Source: Bombella sp. ESL0385
GTDB lineage: Bacteria; Pseudomonadota; Alphaproteobacteria; Acetobacterales; Acetobacteraceae
DNA length: 64,000 nucleotides
NCBI RefSeq assembly: GCF_009725755.1
Contig: NZ_WNIJ01000004.1
Span: 1-64,000, forward strand
Direction of reading: 5' to 3'
Shown: positions 43,334-53,483 of the stretch, piece after piece
Position numbering within the stretch: position 1 is the stretch's first letter
How the letters are laid out: each line of letters begins with the position of its first letter
The notes under the pieces: generated by a model
What the model saw: the letters and a program-made list of their open reading frames with translations, nothing else
Told to the model about the DNA's origin: nothing
Databases searched by the model: none
Translations under genes and position numbers: made by a program

Positions 43334-43879
43334 TTATCCATGATGTGACCGCCTCTCTACCAAGAAAGAATCAAGCAGCCACAGCCCAACACCACACACA
43401 ATGGCCGAATCTGCAATATTAAAAACGTACCAAGACCATTGCCCAATATGGAAATGGAGAAAATCCACCACAGCCCCGTAACGTAGGCGGTCAATCACAT
43501 TCCCAATCGCCCCGCCAATAATCCCACCACAGGCAACACTTACCAACCGGCGGCGCGAACGTGCCAGCACACATAACAGCCCCAGTACAGCTAAAGCCGA
43601 AATGATGATAAACACCCATCGCCCATGCCCTCCAAACATGCCGAAGGTCACAGCGTGGTTCCACACCATCGTAAAATTAAGCCACGGGAAGATCACAACA
43701 CTCCGTTTTGCAGGGAGGTCTAATCCCTGTAAAATCCATGCCTTACTGATTTGATCCACCAATAAGACGAGCAAAGCGACCACCACCCCAACACGCCGCC
43801 AACGCGGCGTAGATTGAGACGTCACAGGCGAGGAAGCCTTCGCCTCACTCTGAGGCTCCGACCCGGTTGGGGACATCAT
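43334..43879 (-). CDS. lspA: Lipoprotein signal peptidase (signal peptidase II)
   Basis: LspA removes the signal peptide of diacylated prolipoproteins in the inner membrane. The 181-residue protein has four hydrophobic helices and both catalytic aspartates, Asp130 in GNVIDRLRYGAVVDF and Asp157 in FNIADSAI. The N terminus has an extra polar stretch of about 28 residues. The ATG at 43879 overlaps the ileS stop in ATGA. Together with lnt in this window it covers two of the three lipoprotein maturation steps. Confidence 0.96.
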   Translation of the reverse strand: MMSPTGSEPQSEAKASSPVTSQSTPRWRRVGVVVALLVLLVDQISKAWILQGLDLPAKRSVVIFPWLNFTMVWNHAVTFGMFGGHGRWVFIIISALAVLGLLCVLARSRRRLVSVACGGIIGGAIGNVIDRLRYGAVVDFLHFHIGQWSWYVFNIADSAIVCGVGLWLLDSFLVERRSHHG

Positions 43880-46845
43880 GCGCTTACCGCCTCCACACAG
43901 CGCAAGCAGAGATGCGTATGTTCCTCATTCTGCCCCACATCAGGTAGGACACGCCAACAGCGCGCGCATTTCTGCCCATCTGCACGGCGCACCTGTACGG
44001 GGTCTGCATCACTACCCTCTTGTAGATGTACTTCCGAAGCCAAGCACAGCGTCGCCCAATCCACACCCTCCGAAGCCGCTTGCTCCTCCGGCGTGAGAGA
44101 AAGGATCACTTGTGCTTCCAGCGAGGAGCCAATAAGCCCTTCCCGCCGTGCAGCCTCTAACGCTGTATTCACCCGGCGACGTACCTGACGTACCAGCTCC
44201 CAATGTTCGATTAAAACCGGGTTATGCCAGCCATCTTCAGGCACGAAGAAACGCTCTGCATGTACGCTACTTTCCGTCCCAAAACGCGCCTGCCATGATT
44301 CTTCTGCCGTAAAAACCAAAGCCGGGGCAAGCCATGTCGTTAAAGCACGATGGAGAATATCCAGCACGGTGCGTGCTGCACGGCGTTTAGGCGAATCCTT
44401 CGGGTCGCAATAGAGGCAATCTTTGCGGATGTCGAAGTAAAAGGCTGAAAGCTCATTGTTGCAGAAATTATGCAGCAGCGGGTAAACGCCATTCCATTGA
44501 TGAGTCTGCACCGCTTCTTGAATACGCTGATACAGCTCGTAAAGGCGATGGAGGATATATTGCTCCAAAAGCGGCAGGGCCTTACGCGCTTTCTCGGTCG
44601 TTTTATAGCGTAATGCGCGCGCGGCATCCTCTGGGAACAGCTTATGCAACACCTTATCAGCTGGGGCAGAAACATCCTCCCACCCAAGCGGGATAGCTTC
44701 CTCTGCCTCAAACCCCTCAAGCGCGCCAAGCAACCAACGCAGCGTATTACGCACGCGGCGATACAGCTCGCCTTGTTGTTTGAGAATCTCCTTACTGATG
44801 CGGAGGTCCTCATTTGTATCGGAGTTCAACACCCATAGGCGCAATACATCCGCCCCTAGAGTCTCTGTAACATCCTTTGGCCCGATTGTATTGCCGAGGG
44901 ATTTGGACATTTTCCGCCCTTGGCCATCCAGCACAAAGCCATTGGTCACAACCGCCTTATAGGAGGCCTCACCTTCTGCCCCAACACTCTCCAACAAAGA
45001 GGATTGGAACCAACCGCGATGCTGGTCTGAGCCCTCCAAATACAAATCAGCAGGGTAATTCACCCCTTCCTGATGCAGAACAAAGCGATGGCTGCATCCA
45101 CTCTCAAACCAGACATCGACAATATCAAAGACTTGGTCATAATCGTCCGGGTTGCGGCCTTCACCAAGATAAATGGCAGGGTCCGTATCGTACCATGCAT
45201 CTGCCCCACGCTCTTGGAAGCTTTGCACCACGCGGGCCATGACCTCCGCATCACGCAGCACCTCACCGGTGCGCTTCTCCACAAATACGGCAATCGGCAC
45301 GCCCCAAGAGCGTTGGCGAGAAATACACCAATCGGGCCGTTGCTCAATCATGCTGGTTAAGCGGCGGCGCGCGCTTGCAGGAACGAAGGTAATATCCTCC
45401 AACGCATTAAGAGCTTTCTCCCGCAGGCCGGGGCCGCCCTCATCACCCTCACGCGGCTCCATCGCGATGAACCATTGCGGCGTTGCCCGGAAAATCACCG
45501 GCTTTTTAGACCGCCAAGAATGAGGATAAGAGTGGATAATCTCTGCCTGGGCCATCAAGCCACAAGCGGGCCGACCTGCCTTCTGCGCAACCTCGCGTAC
45601 CTCGGTCAGCAAGCTGCATACAGGCTGCGTAGCCTTAAAGACATGCACACCGCCAAGCTCTGGCATCCACTCCACATAAGTGCCGTTATCACGGACCTCC
45701 TCCGTGACTTCCACCCCATGAGCGCGACAGAGCATAAAGTCATCATGACCATGGGCCGGAGCCATATGAACTAACCCTGTACCGGCATCAGTCGTGACAA
45801 ACTCTCCCAGCAAGAGCGGCACGTCATAATCAAACCCACGCCCCCGCAAAGGGTGCGCAAACACAGCCCCCTCTAGGGCTTGGCCGGGCAAGCTATGCAG
45901 CACATTATAGGCGTTAAGGCCCGCTTCCTCCGCAAAAGCTGTAAGACGATCTTCAGCGATGAGCAGCTTGGCCCCCACAGGCACGAGGCTGCCCTCCTTC
46001 ACGCTGGTAACCTGAATGACGCTATAGAGAATCTCCGGCCCTGCCGCGAGGGCACGATTGACGGGGATGGTCCATGGCGTTGTCGTCCAGATAACTGCAG
46101 AGACACCCTCTAGCTTATGGCCCTCTGTCGGGTCCTTCACATTCGGGAAGGCCACAAAAAGCGTTGTGGAGGTGATATCGTGATACTCGACCTCCGCTTC
46201 GGCAAGGGCTGTCTTTTCTACAGGGCTCCACATTACAGGGCGTAACCCACGATAAAGCCGCCCATTGAGCAAAAACTTGCCAATTTCTTCTACAATCTGG
46301 GCCTCGGAGGAGAAATCCATCGTCACATAGCGATGATCCCACTCTGCCTGAATGCCTAACCGCTTAAAATCCTCCCGCTGGGCCTCGACCCATTTTGCCG
46401 CATACTCACGACATTCCGCACGGAATTGGAGGACAGGCACAGCGTCCTTATCCTTGCCTTTTTTGCGATATTCTTCCTCAACTTTCCATTCAATCGGCAG
46501 GCCGTGGCAATCCCACCCCGGCATATAGCGGACCTCCGCCCCATCCATCCGATGCGCCCGGTTGATGACATCCTTCATCACCTTATTAAGCGCATGGCCG
46601 ATATGGATATGCCCATTCGCATAAGGCGGGCCATCATGAAGGGTGAAGATACGCTCCGCCTTACGTCCTGCCTCGCGAATCTGCTCATCTAGCCCAGTCT
46701 CGGCCCATTGCGCCAAAATCTCTGGCTCCCGCTTGGGGAGATTCCCCCGCATAGGAAAAGAAGTTTTGGGAAGGAACACCGTACCGCGATAACGGTCTTG
46801 TTGTTCACGAAACAGGGTATCGGTCTTCTCGACAGACTCAGACAT
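43876..46845 (-). CDS. ileS: Isoleucyl-tRNA synthetase
   Basis: A 989-residue class I synthetase that charges tRNA-Ile. It has the HIGH motif as GHIHIGH in DGPPYANGHIHIGHALNK, the KMSKS motif in GRKMSKSLGNTIGP, the editing-domain threonine-rich WTTTPWTIPVN, and a C-terminal zinc finger CARCWRVLPDVG...LCLRC, as in the bacterial mupirocin-sensitive type. It lies between ribF and lspA, and its stop overlaps the lspA start. Confidence 0.98.
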   Translation of the reverse strand: MSESVEKTDTLFREQQDRYRGTVFLPKTSFPMRGNLPKREPEILAQWAETGLDEQIREAGRKAERIFTLHDGPPYANGHIHIGHALNKVMKDVINRAHRMDGAEVRYMPGWDCHGLPIEWKVEEEYRKKGKDKDAVPVLQFRAECREYAAKWVEAQREDFKRLGIQAEWDHRYVTMDFSSEAQIVEEIGKFLLNGRLYRGLRPVMWSPVEKTALAEAEVEYHDITSTTLFVAFPNVKDPTEGHKLEGVSAVIWTTTPWTIPVNRALAAGPEILYSVIQVTSVKEGSLVPVGAKLLIAEDRLTAFAEEAGLNAYNVLHSLPGQALEGAVFAHPLRGRGFDYDVPLLLGEFVTTDAGTGLVHMAPAHGHDDFMLCRAHGVEVTEEVRDNGTYVEWMPELGGVHVFKATQPVCSLLTEVREVAQKAGRPACGLMAQAEIIHSYPHSWRSKKPVIFRATPQWFIAMEPREGDEGGPGLREKALNALEDITFVPASARRRLTSMIEQRPDWCISRQRSWGVPIAVFVEKRTGEVLRDAEVMARVVQSFQERGADAWYDTDPAIYLGEGRNPDDYDQVFDIVDVWFESGCSHRFVLHQEGVNYPADLYLEGSDQHRGWFQSSLLESVGAEGEASYKAVVTNGFVLDGQGRKMSKSLGNTIGPKDVTETLGADVLRLWVLNSDTNEDLRISKEILKQQGELYRRVRNTLRWLLGALEGFEAEEAIPLGWEDVSAPADKVLHKLFPEDAARALRYKTTEKARKALPLLEQYILHRLYELYQRIQEAVQTHQWNGVYPLLHNFCNNELSAFYFDIRKDCLYCDPKDSPKRRAARTVLDILHRALTTWLAPALVFTAEESWQARFGTESSVHAERFFVPEDGWHNPVLIEHWELVRQVRRRVNTALEAARREGLIGSSLEAQVILSLTPEEQAASEGVDWATLCLASEVHLQEGSDADPVQVRRADGQKCARCWRVLPDVGQNEEHTHLCLRCVEAVSA

Positions 46846-46912
46846 GGAATAGGCGCGCCCGCTTAATAGCTAAGAAAATACCCCTATTTATGGAGAGATG
46901 CCGCCTCTTTGG

Positions 46913-47842
46913 TCAAGCCCTTGTGGCAAGAACCTCCCGCGCTTGGGCAGCATCAAGAGCGATATGGGCTTTTAAATCATCCAAGGAAGCAAAGCGTTTT
47001 TCCTCCCGCAAAAGGGCAACAAGCTCTACTTTTAGTATCTGGCCGTATAGATCCTCATCAAAATCGAAAAGATGCGCCTCTAAGCGACTTTCCTGCCCAT
47101 CATTAATTGTGGGACGGCGGCCAATATTCGCCACGCCGGGCACAAGACGCTCATCAGGTAAATGAACACGCACCGCATAAACACCCCGTGCAGGCTCGAT
47201 ATGCTCACCAAGTGCGATGTTAGCTGTTGGGAAGCCAAGCTCGCGCCCGCGCTGGTCCCCTTTCACAACCTCCCCCGTAATAGCCCAATAACGGCCTAAT
47301 AATTCTGCTGCTTTTTCAGGATAGCCTTCCTGCAATAAACGGCGAATCCGACTAGAGGAAATCGGCCCAGCAACATCAGCAAGAGGCGGGACGATGCTCA
47401 CACCTACCCCATGGGCAACCAGCAGGGCCTCCAATAAGGCCACATCGCCTTCCCGCCTATGGCCAAACGCAAAATCCGCTCCACAGGCCACATGGGCCAC
47501 ATGCAACCCGCCAATCAACACATCGCGCACGAAGGCCTCCGCCCCTATATGAGAGAAAGCCTCATCAAAACGAGCCTGCACAACACAACTTACGCCTTGC
47601 TCCTCCAACGCCTGAGCACGCATCTCCGGGCTCATCAACCGAAAAGACGGGTCTTGCGGGCGAAACAGAGTGCGCGGATGTGGCTCGAAGGTCAAAACCC
47701 CTAAGCGGCAGCCGGGGCGGGCCATTTTTACGCTCTGCACAAGATGGACATGCCCCCGATGCACACCATCAAAATTACCAAGGGCAATAGCCGCCCCCCA
47801 ACAGGAGGGCGGCACAGCCTGCCAATTTGTACAGAAAATCAT
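46913..47842 (-). CDS. ribF: Bifunctional riboflavin kinase/FAD synthetase
   Basis: RibF makes FMN from riboflavin and then FAD. The 309-residue product has the adenylyltransferase N domain (AIALGNFDGVHRGHVHLV, CGADFAFGHRREGD, ISSSRIRRLLQEG) and the kinase C domain (GEVVKGDQRGRELGFPTANIAL, GVANIGRRPTIND). It starts about 30 bases after tatA and leads into ileS. FAD supply matters for several flavoenzymes in this window (Dld, the GMC dehydrogenase, ThyX). Confidence 0.96.
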   Translation of the reverse strand: MIFCTNWQAVPPSCWGAAIALGNFDGVHRGHVHLVQSVKMARPGCRLGVLTFEPHPRTLFRPQDPSFRLMSPEMRAQALEEQGVSCVVQARFDEAFSHIGAEAFVRDVLIGGLHVAHVACGADFAFGHRREGDVALLEALLVAHGVGVSIVPPLADVAGPISSSRIRRLLQEGYPEKAAELLGRYWAITGEVVKGDQRGRELGFPTANIALGEHIEPARGVYAVRVHLPDERLVPGVANIGRRPTINDGQESRLEAHLFDFDEDLYGQILKVELVALLREEKRFASLDDLKAHIALDAAQAREVLATRA

Positions 47843-47873
47843 AACAGCTTTACCGCCGTATCAACGCCACAGC

Positions 47874-48176
47874 TTAGGAGCGCGGAGGGTGCTGAGGTTC
47901 ATCATCAGCCATGCGGACATCAGCATGTTGTGTAGGCTGGCCTTGAGGAGGAACATTCGGCTGACCGGCCTGCGGGGCCTGCGCTGGTGGGGCAAGACGC
48001 TCCTCCGTCTGAGCGGGAGAGGCCCCTTCTTTATCATCCTCTGCCATGCCTTTTTTGAAGGATTTAATCCCTTTGGCAAAGTCCCCCATCAAGCTGCTAA
48101 TTTTACCCCCACCTCCAAATAGTACCAAAACTATAACGGCAAGGATTACCCAGTGAATCGGACTCATGCTGCCCAT
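47874..48176 (-). CDS. tatA: Twin-arginine translocase subunit TatA
   Basis: TatA forms the pore element of the Tat system, which exports folded proteins. The 100-residue product has the single transmembrane helix [19 protein letters not shown], the hinge, the amphipathic helix [21 protein letters not shown], and a long Pro/Gln-rich tail. The ATG at 48176 has GGGAG nine bases upstream. tatB and tatC are not next to it. A likely Tat client, the small subunit at 56460, is in this window. Confidence 0.93.
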   Translation of the reverse strand: MGSMSPIHWVILAVIVLVLFGGGGKISSLMGDFAKGIKSFKKGMAEDDKEGASPAQTEERLAPPAQAPQAGQPNVPPQGQPTQHADVRMADDEPQHPPRS

Positions 48177-48284
48177 AGGACCAAACTCCCTTATAACATT
48201 AAGGCCTTCTCCATGTGGCAGGGCCAGCACGATTGTGCAACCCCTCCCCATACATGAAACACCTCAATAATGACGCAAGCCATC

Positions 48285-48761
48285 CTAACGCATTGGTAAA
48301 ATAAAGCCATAGGTTGGGTAACGCTCACGCCCCATCTGCCCGGAGGGGCCCCACCATACACGCACAAGCGACCAATCCCCGCGCGCGGAAACATCCTCTA
48401 CTAGCGCATGACGCTCTATCCGCCCGCCAACCCAGTTGGCATGGTCAACCTCAATTTGCCGCCGCGTACGAATACGCCGTACGACAGACACATGACCATC
48501 CGGGATGCGCTTACTTGCCTTAAAAACCAACACGCTCCCCACCGCAGGCTTATGGCTACGCGGATAATGGCCACGAGCCTCCCACCACCATGCTGCCGCC
48601 CGACCACGCAATTTGATTGCACTCACCTGCCGTGCATAAGGCGCGCATTGTACCGGGCCATGATAAGACCCCACCGAGGAACTGCTACAGGCCCCAAGGG
48701 CGAGACATAACGACACGGCAAAAAGAGCCATAACCCGCCATGTTATCCCACGCATCACCAT
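48285..48761 (-). CDS. CHAP-domain lipoprotein, probable peptidoglycan amidase/endopeptidase
   Basis: A 158-residue protein with a signal peptide and lipobox LALGAC (Cys25), followed directly by a CHAP (NlpC/P60-like) domain. The candidate nucleophile is Cys39 in GPVQCAPYAR and the histidine is in IPDGHVSVVRRI, with GSVLVFKASKRI between them. CHAP enzymes cut peptidoglycan peptides. GGGAG lies just ahead of the ATG. It lies between recX and tatA on the same strand. Confidence 0.82.
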   Translation of the reverse strand: MVMRGITWRVMALFAVSLCLALGACSSSSVGSYHGPVQCAPYARQVSAIKLRGRAAAWWWEARGHYPRSHKPAVGSVLVFKASKRIPDGHVSVVRRIRTRRQIEVDHANWVGGRIERHALVEDVSARGDWSLVRVWWGPSGQMGRERYPTYGFILPMR

Positions 48762-48787
48762 GATACTCCCCCTCCCTCAAGGCCGAT

Positions 48788-49393
48788 TTATAAGGACCGG
48801 AATGCGATAATCATATCCTCAGCCTCCTCGCGCTCCATCGTCAAAGCGGCTTCAGCAATATCATGTGAAAATCCATTACGCGCAAAAATGGCTAGGAGTT
48901 TAAGCCGTTCCTTCTCCGGCCTATCAGGCCGTTGAAACGGCCCGATAGCACGCTTACGAGCCAAAATAAGAGCCGCTGTTAATTCCGCCTGACGGGCCTG
49001 CTCATCCCCAACCTCACCCAAACTTTCATCCAATGCCTGTTGGATGGTCTCTCGCTCCACCCCTTTCGCTTGAAGCTGCGCTTGTACGCCCCGGCGTGAC
49101 CGACCCGACCGCGCCAGATAACGCGCTTTTGAACGCGAAAATACAGCATCATCCACCGCGCCTAGCCGTTGCATATCTTCTATAATCTGCTCAATCCACG
49201 GTTGGCAGTCTTGCTCCTTGATAGTGATATCTTCGGCGAACATACCGGCCCGTAAAGCCCGTATGCCCCAGCGTTTTACACGCCGTTGCAACATCTGCCG
49301 CAAACTTTGCCGCGTGGTGGCAAAGCGGGCCAGATGTGCCAAAGCCGCCTCGCGTAGTTTTTGATAGTCCGGTGCTGGTGGAAGGTCAGACAT
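48788..49393 (-). CDS. recX: Regulatory protein RecX
   Basis: RecX binds and limits RecA filaments. The 201-residue protein has the repeated three-helix units: REAALAHLARFATTRQSLRQMLQRRVKRW, LGAVDDAVFSRSKARYLARSGRSRRGVQAQLQAKGVE, and a C-terminal LLAIFARNGFSHDIAEAAL. recA is not adjacent. It is divergent from the D-aminopeptidase gene and heads a long minus-strand run. Confidence 0.88.
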   Translation of the reverse strand: MSDLPPAPDYQKLREAALAHLARFATTRQSLRQMLQRRVKRWGIRALRAGMFAEDITIKEQDCQPWIEQIIEDMQRLGAVDDAVFSRSKARYLARSGRSRRGVQAQLQAKGVERETIQQALDESLGEVGDEQARQAELTAALILARKRAIGPFQRPDRPEKERLKLLAIFARNGFSHDIAEAALTMEREEAEDMIIAFRSL

Positions 49394-49483
49394 GCTTTCA
49401 GCCTATAGCCTGTCTTGCTCTAAACGTCCAAACTCCCTGCTTAATCACCGCCTGCCCCTAGCCCCGTTCGTGAAGGGACATTT

Positions 49484-51166
49484 ATGTCTGCTCCTCATCC
49501 CCACATCTCCCGCTCTGAACGTATAAAGAAGGCTATTACCGCTATTCAGCACCGTTATCCCGGTCCGGGTGGGGCCGTGGCGGTCCTCCATGAAGGGAAG
49601 GTTATTGCGTGCCAGACATGGGGCTATGCGTCACTTGAACGCCGAATCCCTTTCACCCCAACAAGTTTGTTTCGTATTTGCTCCATCACCAAACAATTTA
49701 CCTGCGCGACTATGCTCGCCCGTTATAACGACCCCGAAATCCTCGCCCCTTATATTCGTAAACGCCTCCCCCATCTCCTCTCTGACCCACCAAGCATTGC
49801 CCACTTAGCCCATAATCAATCGGGCTTGCGCGATTATTGGGCTGTAGCGATGCTCCATGGTGCAGCGATTGAAGGGCATTTCAGCCCTGCCGATTCTGAG
49901 AGAGTGATAGCGGGGACGCGCTCGCTCCATTTTATACCGGGGACATCCTATTCCTACGTGAATCAGAACTTCCGCCTCATTTCCGAAGCGATGGAGGAAG
50001 AAAGCGGGCTAAGCTTTGCCTCATTACTCCAAGAGCATATCTTTAAGCCTGTAGGCATGGACCATGCCATCCTCGCCGCCGAGACAACCGCCCTCCCAGA
50101 CGGGACAACCGGTTATGAAGGCACAAAGGAGGGAGGCTATTGGCCTGCCCGTAATCATATTTATTGGACAGGTGATGCCGGGATGGCAGCCTCTCTTGAA
50201 GATATGATCGCATGGGAGCGGTTTATCGACCAACAGCGTGATGACCCTCAAGGCCTCTATAACCGTCTCTGCCCTATTGTACAGTTTGATAACGGCCATA
50301 AGGCCCCCTATAGCTACGGCCTCCAGCATGGTAAAATCGCAGGCTACGACATCACCTCACACGGGGGAGCCTTACGCGGTTGGCGGTCTAATCGGCTGCA
50401 TTGTGCTAAGCAGCGTTTATCCGTGGTTGTGCTTTTCAATCATATGGCCCCAGCCCAACAGGCCGCGGCGGATCTGGCTCATGCCTTCTTAGGTGACGAA
50501 GCCGCTAAACCCACCCCCAGCCCTGCACGCTCCTGCCCTACATCCCCCCATATGTTAGAAGGCCTCTGGCTAGATGAGGAAACAGGGCTCTCCGCCCGCA
50601 TCAGCGCAGCAGAACCGGGGAAATTGCAGCTCCGCTACCTTATGCTGCCGGAAACACTGGATATGATTGACCCTCACCTTGCAGAGAACGGGTCTGTCAC
50701 GCTGCGGCATATCCACGATAAAACCATGCATACAACGCCGCCTAATAGAACGGAAGGCGCGCATATCCTCATGATTCGCCCGGGGGAAAATCGTCACGCC
50801 CTCCTCCGTCCCTACCCCACAACGCCTCAACCCTCCCTAGAGGATCTCACCGGCCTTTATGACTGTGAGGAGCTTGATAACGCCCGCATTACCATTACAA
50901 ACCAAGGGGGCTTATTATATGGAGGCTTCTCTGGCTTTTTAGGCACTGGACGGATGGAACGGCTAGAACATTTAGGCCCGGATTTATGGGTTCTCCCCTG
51001 CCCGCGCGCTTTAGACCATACCGCCCCCGGTGATTGGACACTCCATTTTGAACGCCGCCACGGCCATATCCATCAACTCCGCATTAGCTGTTGGCTGGCC
51101 CGGAACCTGATTTATCAACGCCTTCCGAAACATGAAGCGGATAATATAGCCAGAACACCGGCTTAA
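49484..51166 (+). CDS. dap: D-aminopeptidase (serine beta-lactamase-like, family S12)
   Basis: A 560-residue serine hydrolase that removes N-terminal D-amino acids (D-Ala, D-Ser, D-Thr) from peptides. It follows the Ochrobactrum DAP layout: a beta-lactamase-like domain with SxxK at Ser67-Lys70 (SITK), YxN in SYSYVNQNF and HGG in SHGGALRGWRSNRLHC, then two C-terminal barrel domains (from about 350) with GLYDCEELDN and ISCWLARNLIYQRL. The segments NQSGLRDYWA and GDAGMAASLEDMIAWERFID are DAP-typical. No signal peptide is seen, so it acts in the cytoplasm. The natural substrate may be D-amino-acid peptides from cell-wall turnover or food. Confidence 0.9.
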   Translation: MSAPHPHISRSERIKKAITAIQHRYPGPGGAVAVLHEGKVIACQTWGYASLERRIPFTPTSLFRICSITKQFTCATMLARYNDPEILAPYIRKRLPHLLSDPPSIAHLAHNQSGLRDYWAVAMLHGAAIEGHFSPADSERVIAGTRSLHFIPGTSYSYVNQNFRLISEAMEEESGLSFASLLQEHIFKPVGMDHAILAAETTALPDGTTGYEGTKEGGYWPARNHIYWTGDAGMAASLEDMIAWERFIDQQRDDPQGLYNRLCPIVQFDNGHKAPYSYGLQHGKIAGYDITSHGGALRGWRSNRLHCAKQRLSVVVLFNHMAPAQQAAADLAHAFLGDEAAKPTPSPARSCPTSPHMLEGLWLDEETGLSARISAAEPGKLQLRYLMLPETLDMIDPHLAENGSVTLRHIHDKTMHTTPPNRTEGAHILMIRPGENRHALLRPYPTTPQPSLEDLTGLYDCEELDNARITITNQGGLLYGGFSGFLGTGRMERLEHLGPDLWVLPCPRALDHTAPGDWTLHFERRHGHIHQLRISCWLARNLIYQRLPKHEADNIARTPA

Positions 51167-51325
51167 AGAGCCCTTTTCCCGCATAGAGGAATTGACGCCA
51201 GCTCTTTCTCCACGCAGTATAGCATCCTATCCCCCCTGCTCTGCTCCTTCAGACAGGGGCGTTTTCCGTTGGATTAACGGGGACTGGATAGCCATTGTTT
51301 TGTCAAAACCGGGAACGCGTCCATC

Positions 51326-52501
51326 ATGATCGCCTCCATCATGCCGAACTATAAACGCTTCGACCTTGCTTTTGAGCATGGCGAGGGCCTCTGGCTTACA
51401 GGCACAAATGGACGACGTTATCTTGATTTCGGGGCGGGGATTGCCGTCTCCTCCCTCGGCCATAGCCATCCTGCCCTTGTGGAAGCGATTACCGCACAAG
51501 CAAAGAAGCTCATCCATGTCTCCAACCTCTATCAGGTGCCGCAAGCAAAAGCCTTAGCGGACCTGCTCGTAGCCCATAGCTTTGCGGATTCCGTTCTCTT
51601 TTGTAACTCTGGGGCAGAAGCGAATGAGGGGCTAATTAAGCTTATCCGCCGGGCACAGTATAAAAACGGCCATCCTGAACGCACGCGGATTATCTGCTTT
51701 CATCATGCCTTCCATGGTCGGACATTAGCGACCATCTCCGCCACGGGAAATCCCGCTTATTTGGAAGGTTTCGGCTCCCCCGTAGAAGGGTTTAACCATG
51801 TCCCCTTTAACGATATTGAGGCCGTTCGCGCAGCAATCACAGACAAGACCGCTGGCATCCTCATAGAGCCTGTCCAAGGGGAAAGTGGCATCCGTGCTGC
51901 AGAGCCTGCGTTCTTACGCGCTTTACGCGCTCTTTGTGATGAAAAAGGGCTGTATTTAGGGATTGATGAGGTCCAAAGTGGGATGGGCCGCACCGGTACA
52001 TTCTTTGCTTTTGAACATGCTGGCATTACGCCAGATGTCGTCTCCTCTGCCAAAGGGATTGGCGGGGGCTTCCCCCTTGGGGCTGTTTTAGCCCGTGCAG
52101 ATTTAGCCCAGCATCTCACCCCCGGCACGCATGGCACAACTTATGGGGGGAACCCGCTGGCCTGTGCAGCGGGCTTTGCTGTCGTCAGCGAAATCCTCCG
52201 CCCCGGCTTCCTAGAGCATGTCCGCACAACAGGCGCGGCCTTTGGAAAAATGCTCGAGGCTTGTGTTGCAGACCATCCCTCCATTTTTGAGGAAATACGC
52301 GGCACTGGGCTGATGCGGGGTTTGCGGTGCCGCATCCCTGTAGGGGAGGTGCTTGAGGCTGTTATGGCAGAAGGGCTCCTCGCCATTGGGGCGGGCGATA
52401 ATGTATTGCGCCTCGTCCCCCCCCTCATCGCCACAGAAGCAGATTGCGCGGAGGCTTGCACCCGCATCGGGCGTGCAGCTCACGCCCTAAGCAACCAATA
52501 A
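51326..52501 (+). CDS. argD: Acetylornithine aminotransferase
   Basis: ArgD makes N-acetylornithine by transamination (and can act on the DAP pathway intermediate). The 391-residue PLP enzyme has GAGIAVSSLGHSHP, FCNSGAEANEGLIKLIRRAQY, FHHAFHGRTLATI, the aspartate in GIDEVQSGMGRTG and the PLP lysine in SSAKGIGGGFPLGAVL. It starts an operon: argF follows 13 bases later, then hslO and two coupled unknown genes. Confidence 0.96.
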   Translation: MIASIMPNYKRFDLAFEHGEGLWLTGTNGRRYLDFGAGIAVSSLGHSHPALVEAITAQAKKLIHVSNLYQVPQAKALADLLVAHSFADSVLFCNSGAEANEGLIKLIRRAQYKNGHPERTRIICFHHAFHGRTLATISATGNPAYLEGFGSPVEGFNHVPFNDIEAVRAAITDKTAGILIEPVQGESGIRAAEPAFLRALRALCDEKGLYLGIDEVQSGMGRTGTFFAFEHAGITPDVVSSAKGIGGGFPLGAVLARADLAQHLTPGTHGTTYGGNPLACAAGFAVVSEILRPGFLEHVRTTGAAFGKMLEACVADHPSIFEEIRGTGLMRGLRCRIPVGEVLEAVMAEGLLAIGAGDNVLRLVPPLIATEADCAEACTRIGRAAHALSNQ

Positions 52502-52514
52502 GGAGAGCAGTAGC

Positions 52515-53483
52515 GTGAGCAACGATTATACCTCATCCCCTCGGCACTTCCTGGATATTAAAGACCATTCCACCGAGACCTTACGCCATATTCTGGACCT
52601 TGCGGCCCATATCAAGGCTCTACAGCAAGAACGCAAACGCCCTCTCTGCCCTGGTCTGCCATTAGCCGGACGTGCTTTGGGGCTGATGATGTCCCGCCCC
52701 TCCACCCGCACGCGTGTCTCTTTTGAGGTGGGGATGAAGCAGCTTGGCGGGACGGTTAATGTCCTCTCCCCTGCGGATATGCAGCTTGGCCGAGGCGAGA
52801 GCATTGCCGATACGGCGCGTGTCCTCTCCCGTTTTTTGGATGTTATCACCCTCCGCACGGGGACAGATGCGAACCTTCGGGAGCTTGCCCGCTGGAGTGA
52901 TGTGCCCGTCATTAACGGGCTAACGCCAGTCTCCCATCCTGTGCAGATTTTGGCCGATATTCTCACTTTTGAGGAACATCGCGGCTCCATTACCGGCAAA
53001 AAACTAGCTTGGATTGGCGATGGCAATAACGTCGCCACCTCTATGATTGAGGCCGCCGCACGGCTAGGCTTCTCCCTGCATCTCGCCACGCCAGAAGGGG
53101 AGTTTATGCCCTCTGAGACGGCTGTAAACTGGGCGCGCGCACAGGGCGGTGATATTCAACTCACCCACGACCCGCGCGAGGCTGCCGCGGGGGCTGATGC
53201 CATCGTCACCGATACATGGGTCAGCATGGGGGATAAAGATGCTGAAAAACGTCATCAAATCTTCCGCCCTTATCATGTTGATGAAGCCCTCATGGCTCTC
53301 GCAGCACCGGAGGCCCTGTTTATGCACTGCTTGCCTGCCCATATAGGGGAGGAAGTCAGCAAGGCCGTGTTTGAAGGCCCGGCCTCTGTTGTGTTTGATG
53401 AGGCAGAAAACCGCCTACATGCCCAAAAGGGATTGCTGCTCTGGTGCTTGGGGGAAGATGACCTCTCCGCTTATCAGGGCTGA
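52515..53483 (+). CDS. argF: Ornithine carbamoyltransferase
   Basis: ArgF joins ornithine and carbamoyl phosphate to citrulline. The 322-residue product has the carbamoyl-phosphate loop SRPSTRTR (60-67), SHPVQILAD, and the ornithine loop with MHCLPAH. It begins with GTG at 52515, preceded by AAGGAGAG. Ornithine is also the substrate of OlsB in this window. A short GAGAGGG/CCCTCTC hairpin sits at its stop (53482-53500), before hslO. Confidence 0.97.
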   Translation: MSNDYTSSPRHFLDIKDHSTETLRHILDLAAHIKALQQERKRPLCPGLPLAGRALGLMMSRPSTRTRVSFEVGMKQLGGTVNVLSPADMQLGRGESIADTARVLSRFLDVITLRTGTDANLRELARWSDVPVINGLTPVSHPVQILADILTFEEHRGSITGKKLAWIGDGNNVATSMIEAAARLGFSLHLATPEGEFMPSETAVNWARAQGGDIQLTHDPREAAAGADAIVTDTWVSMGDKDAEKRHQIFRPYHVDEALMALAAPEALFMHCLPAHIGEEVSKAVFEGPASVVFDEAENRLHAQKGLLLWCLGEDDLSAYQG

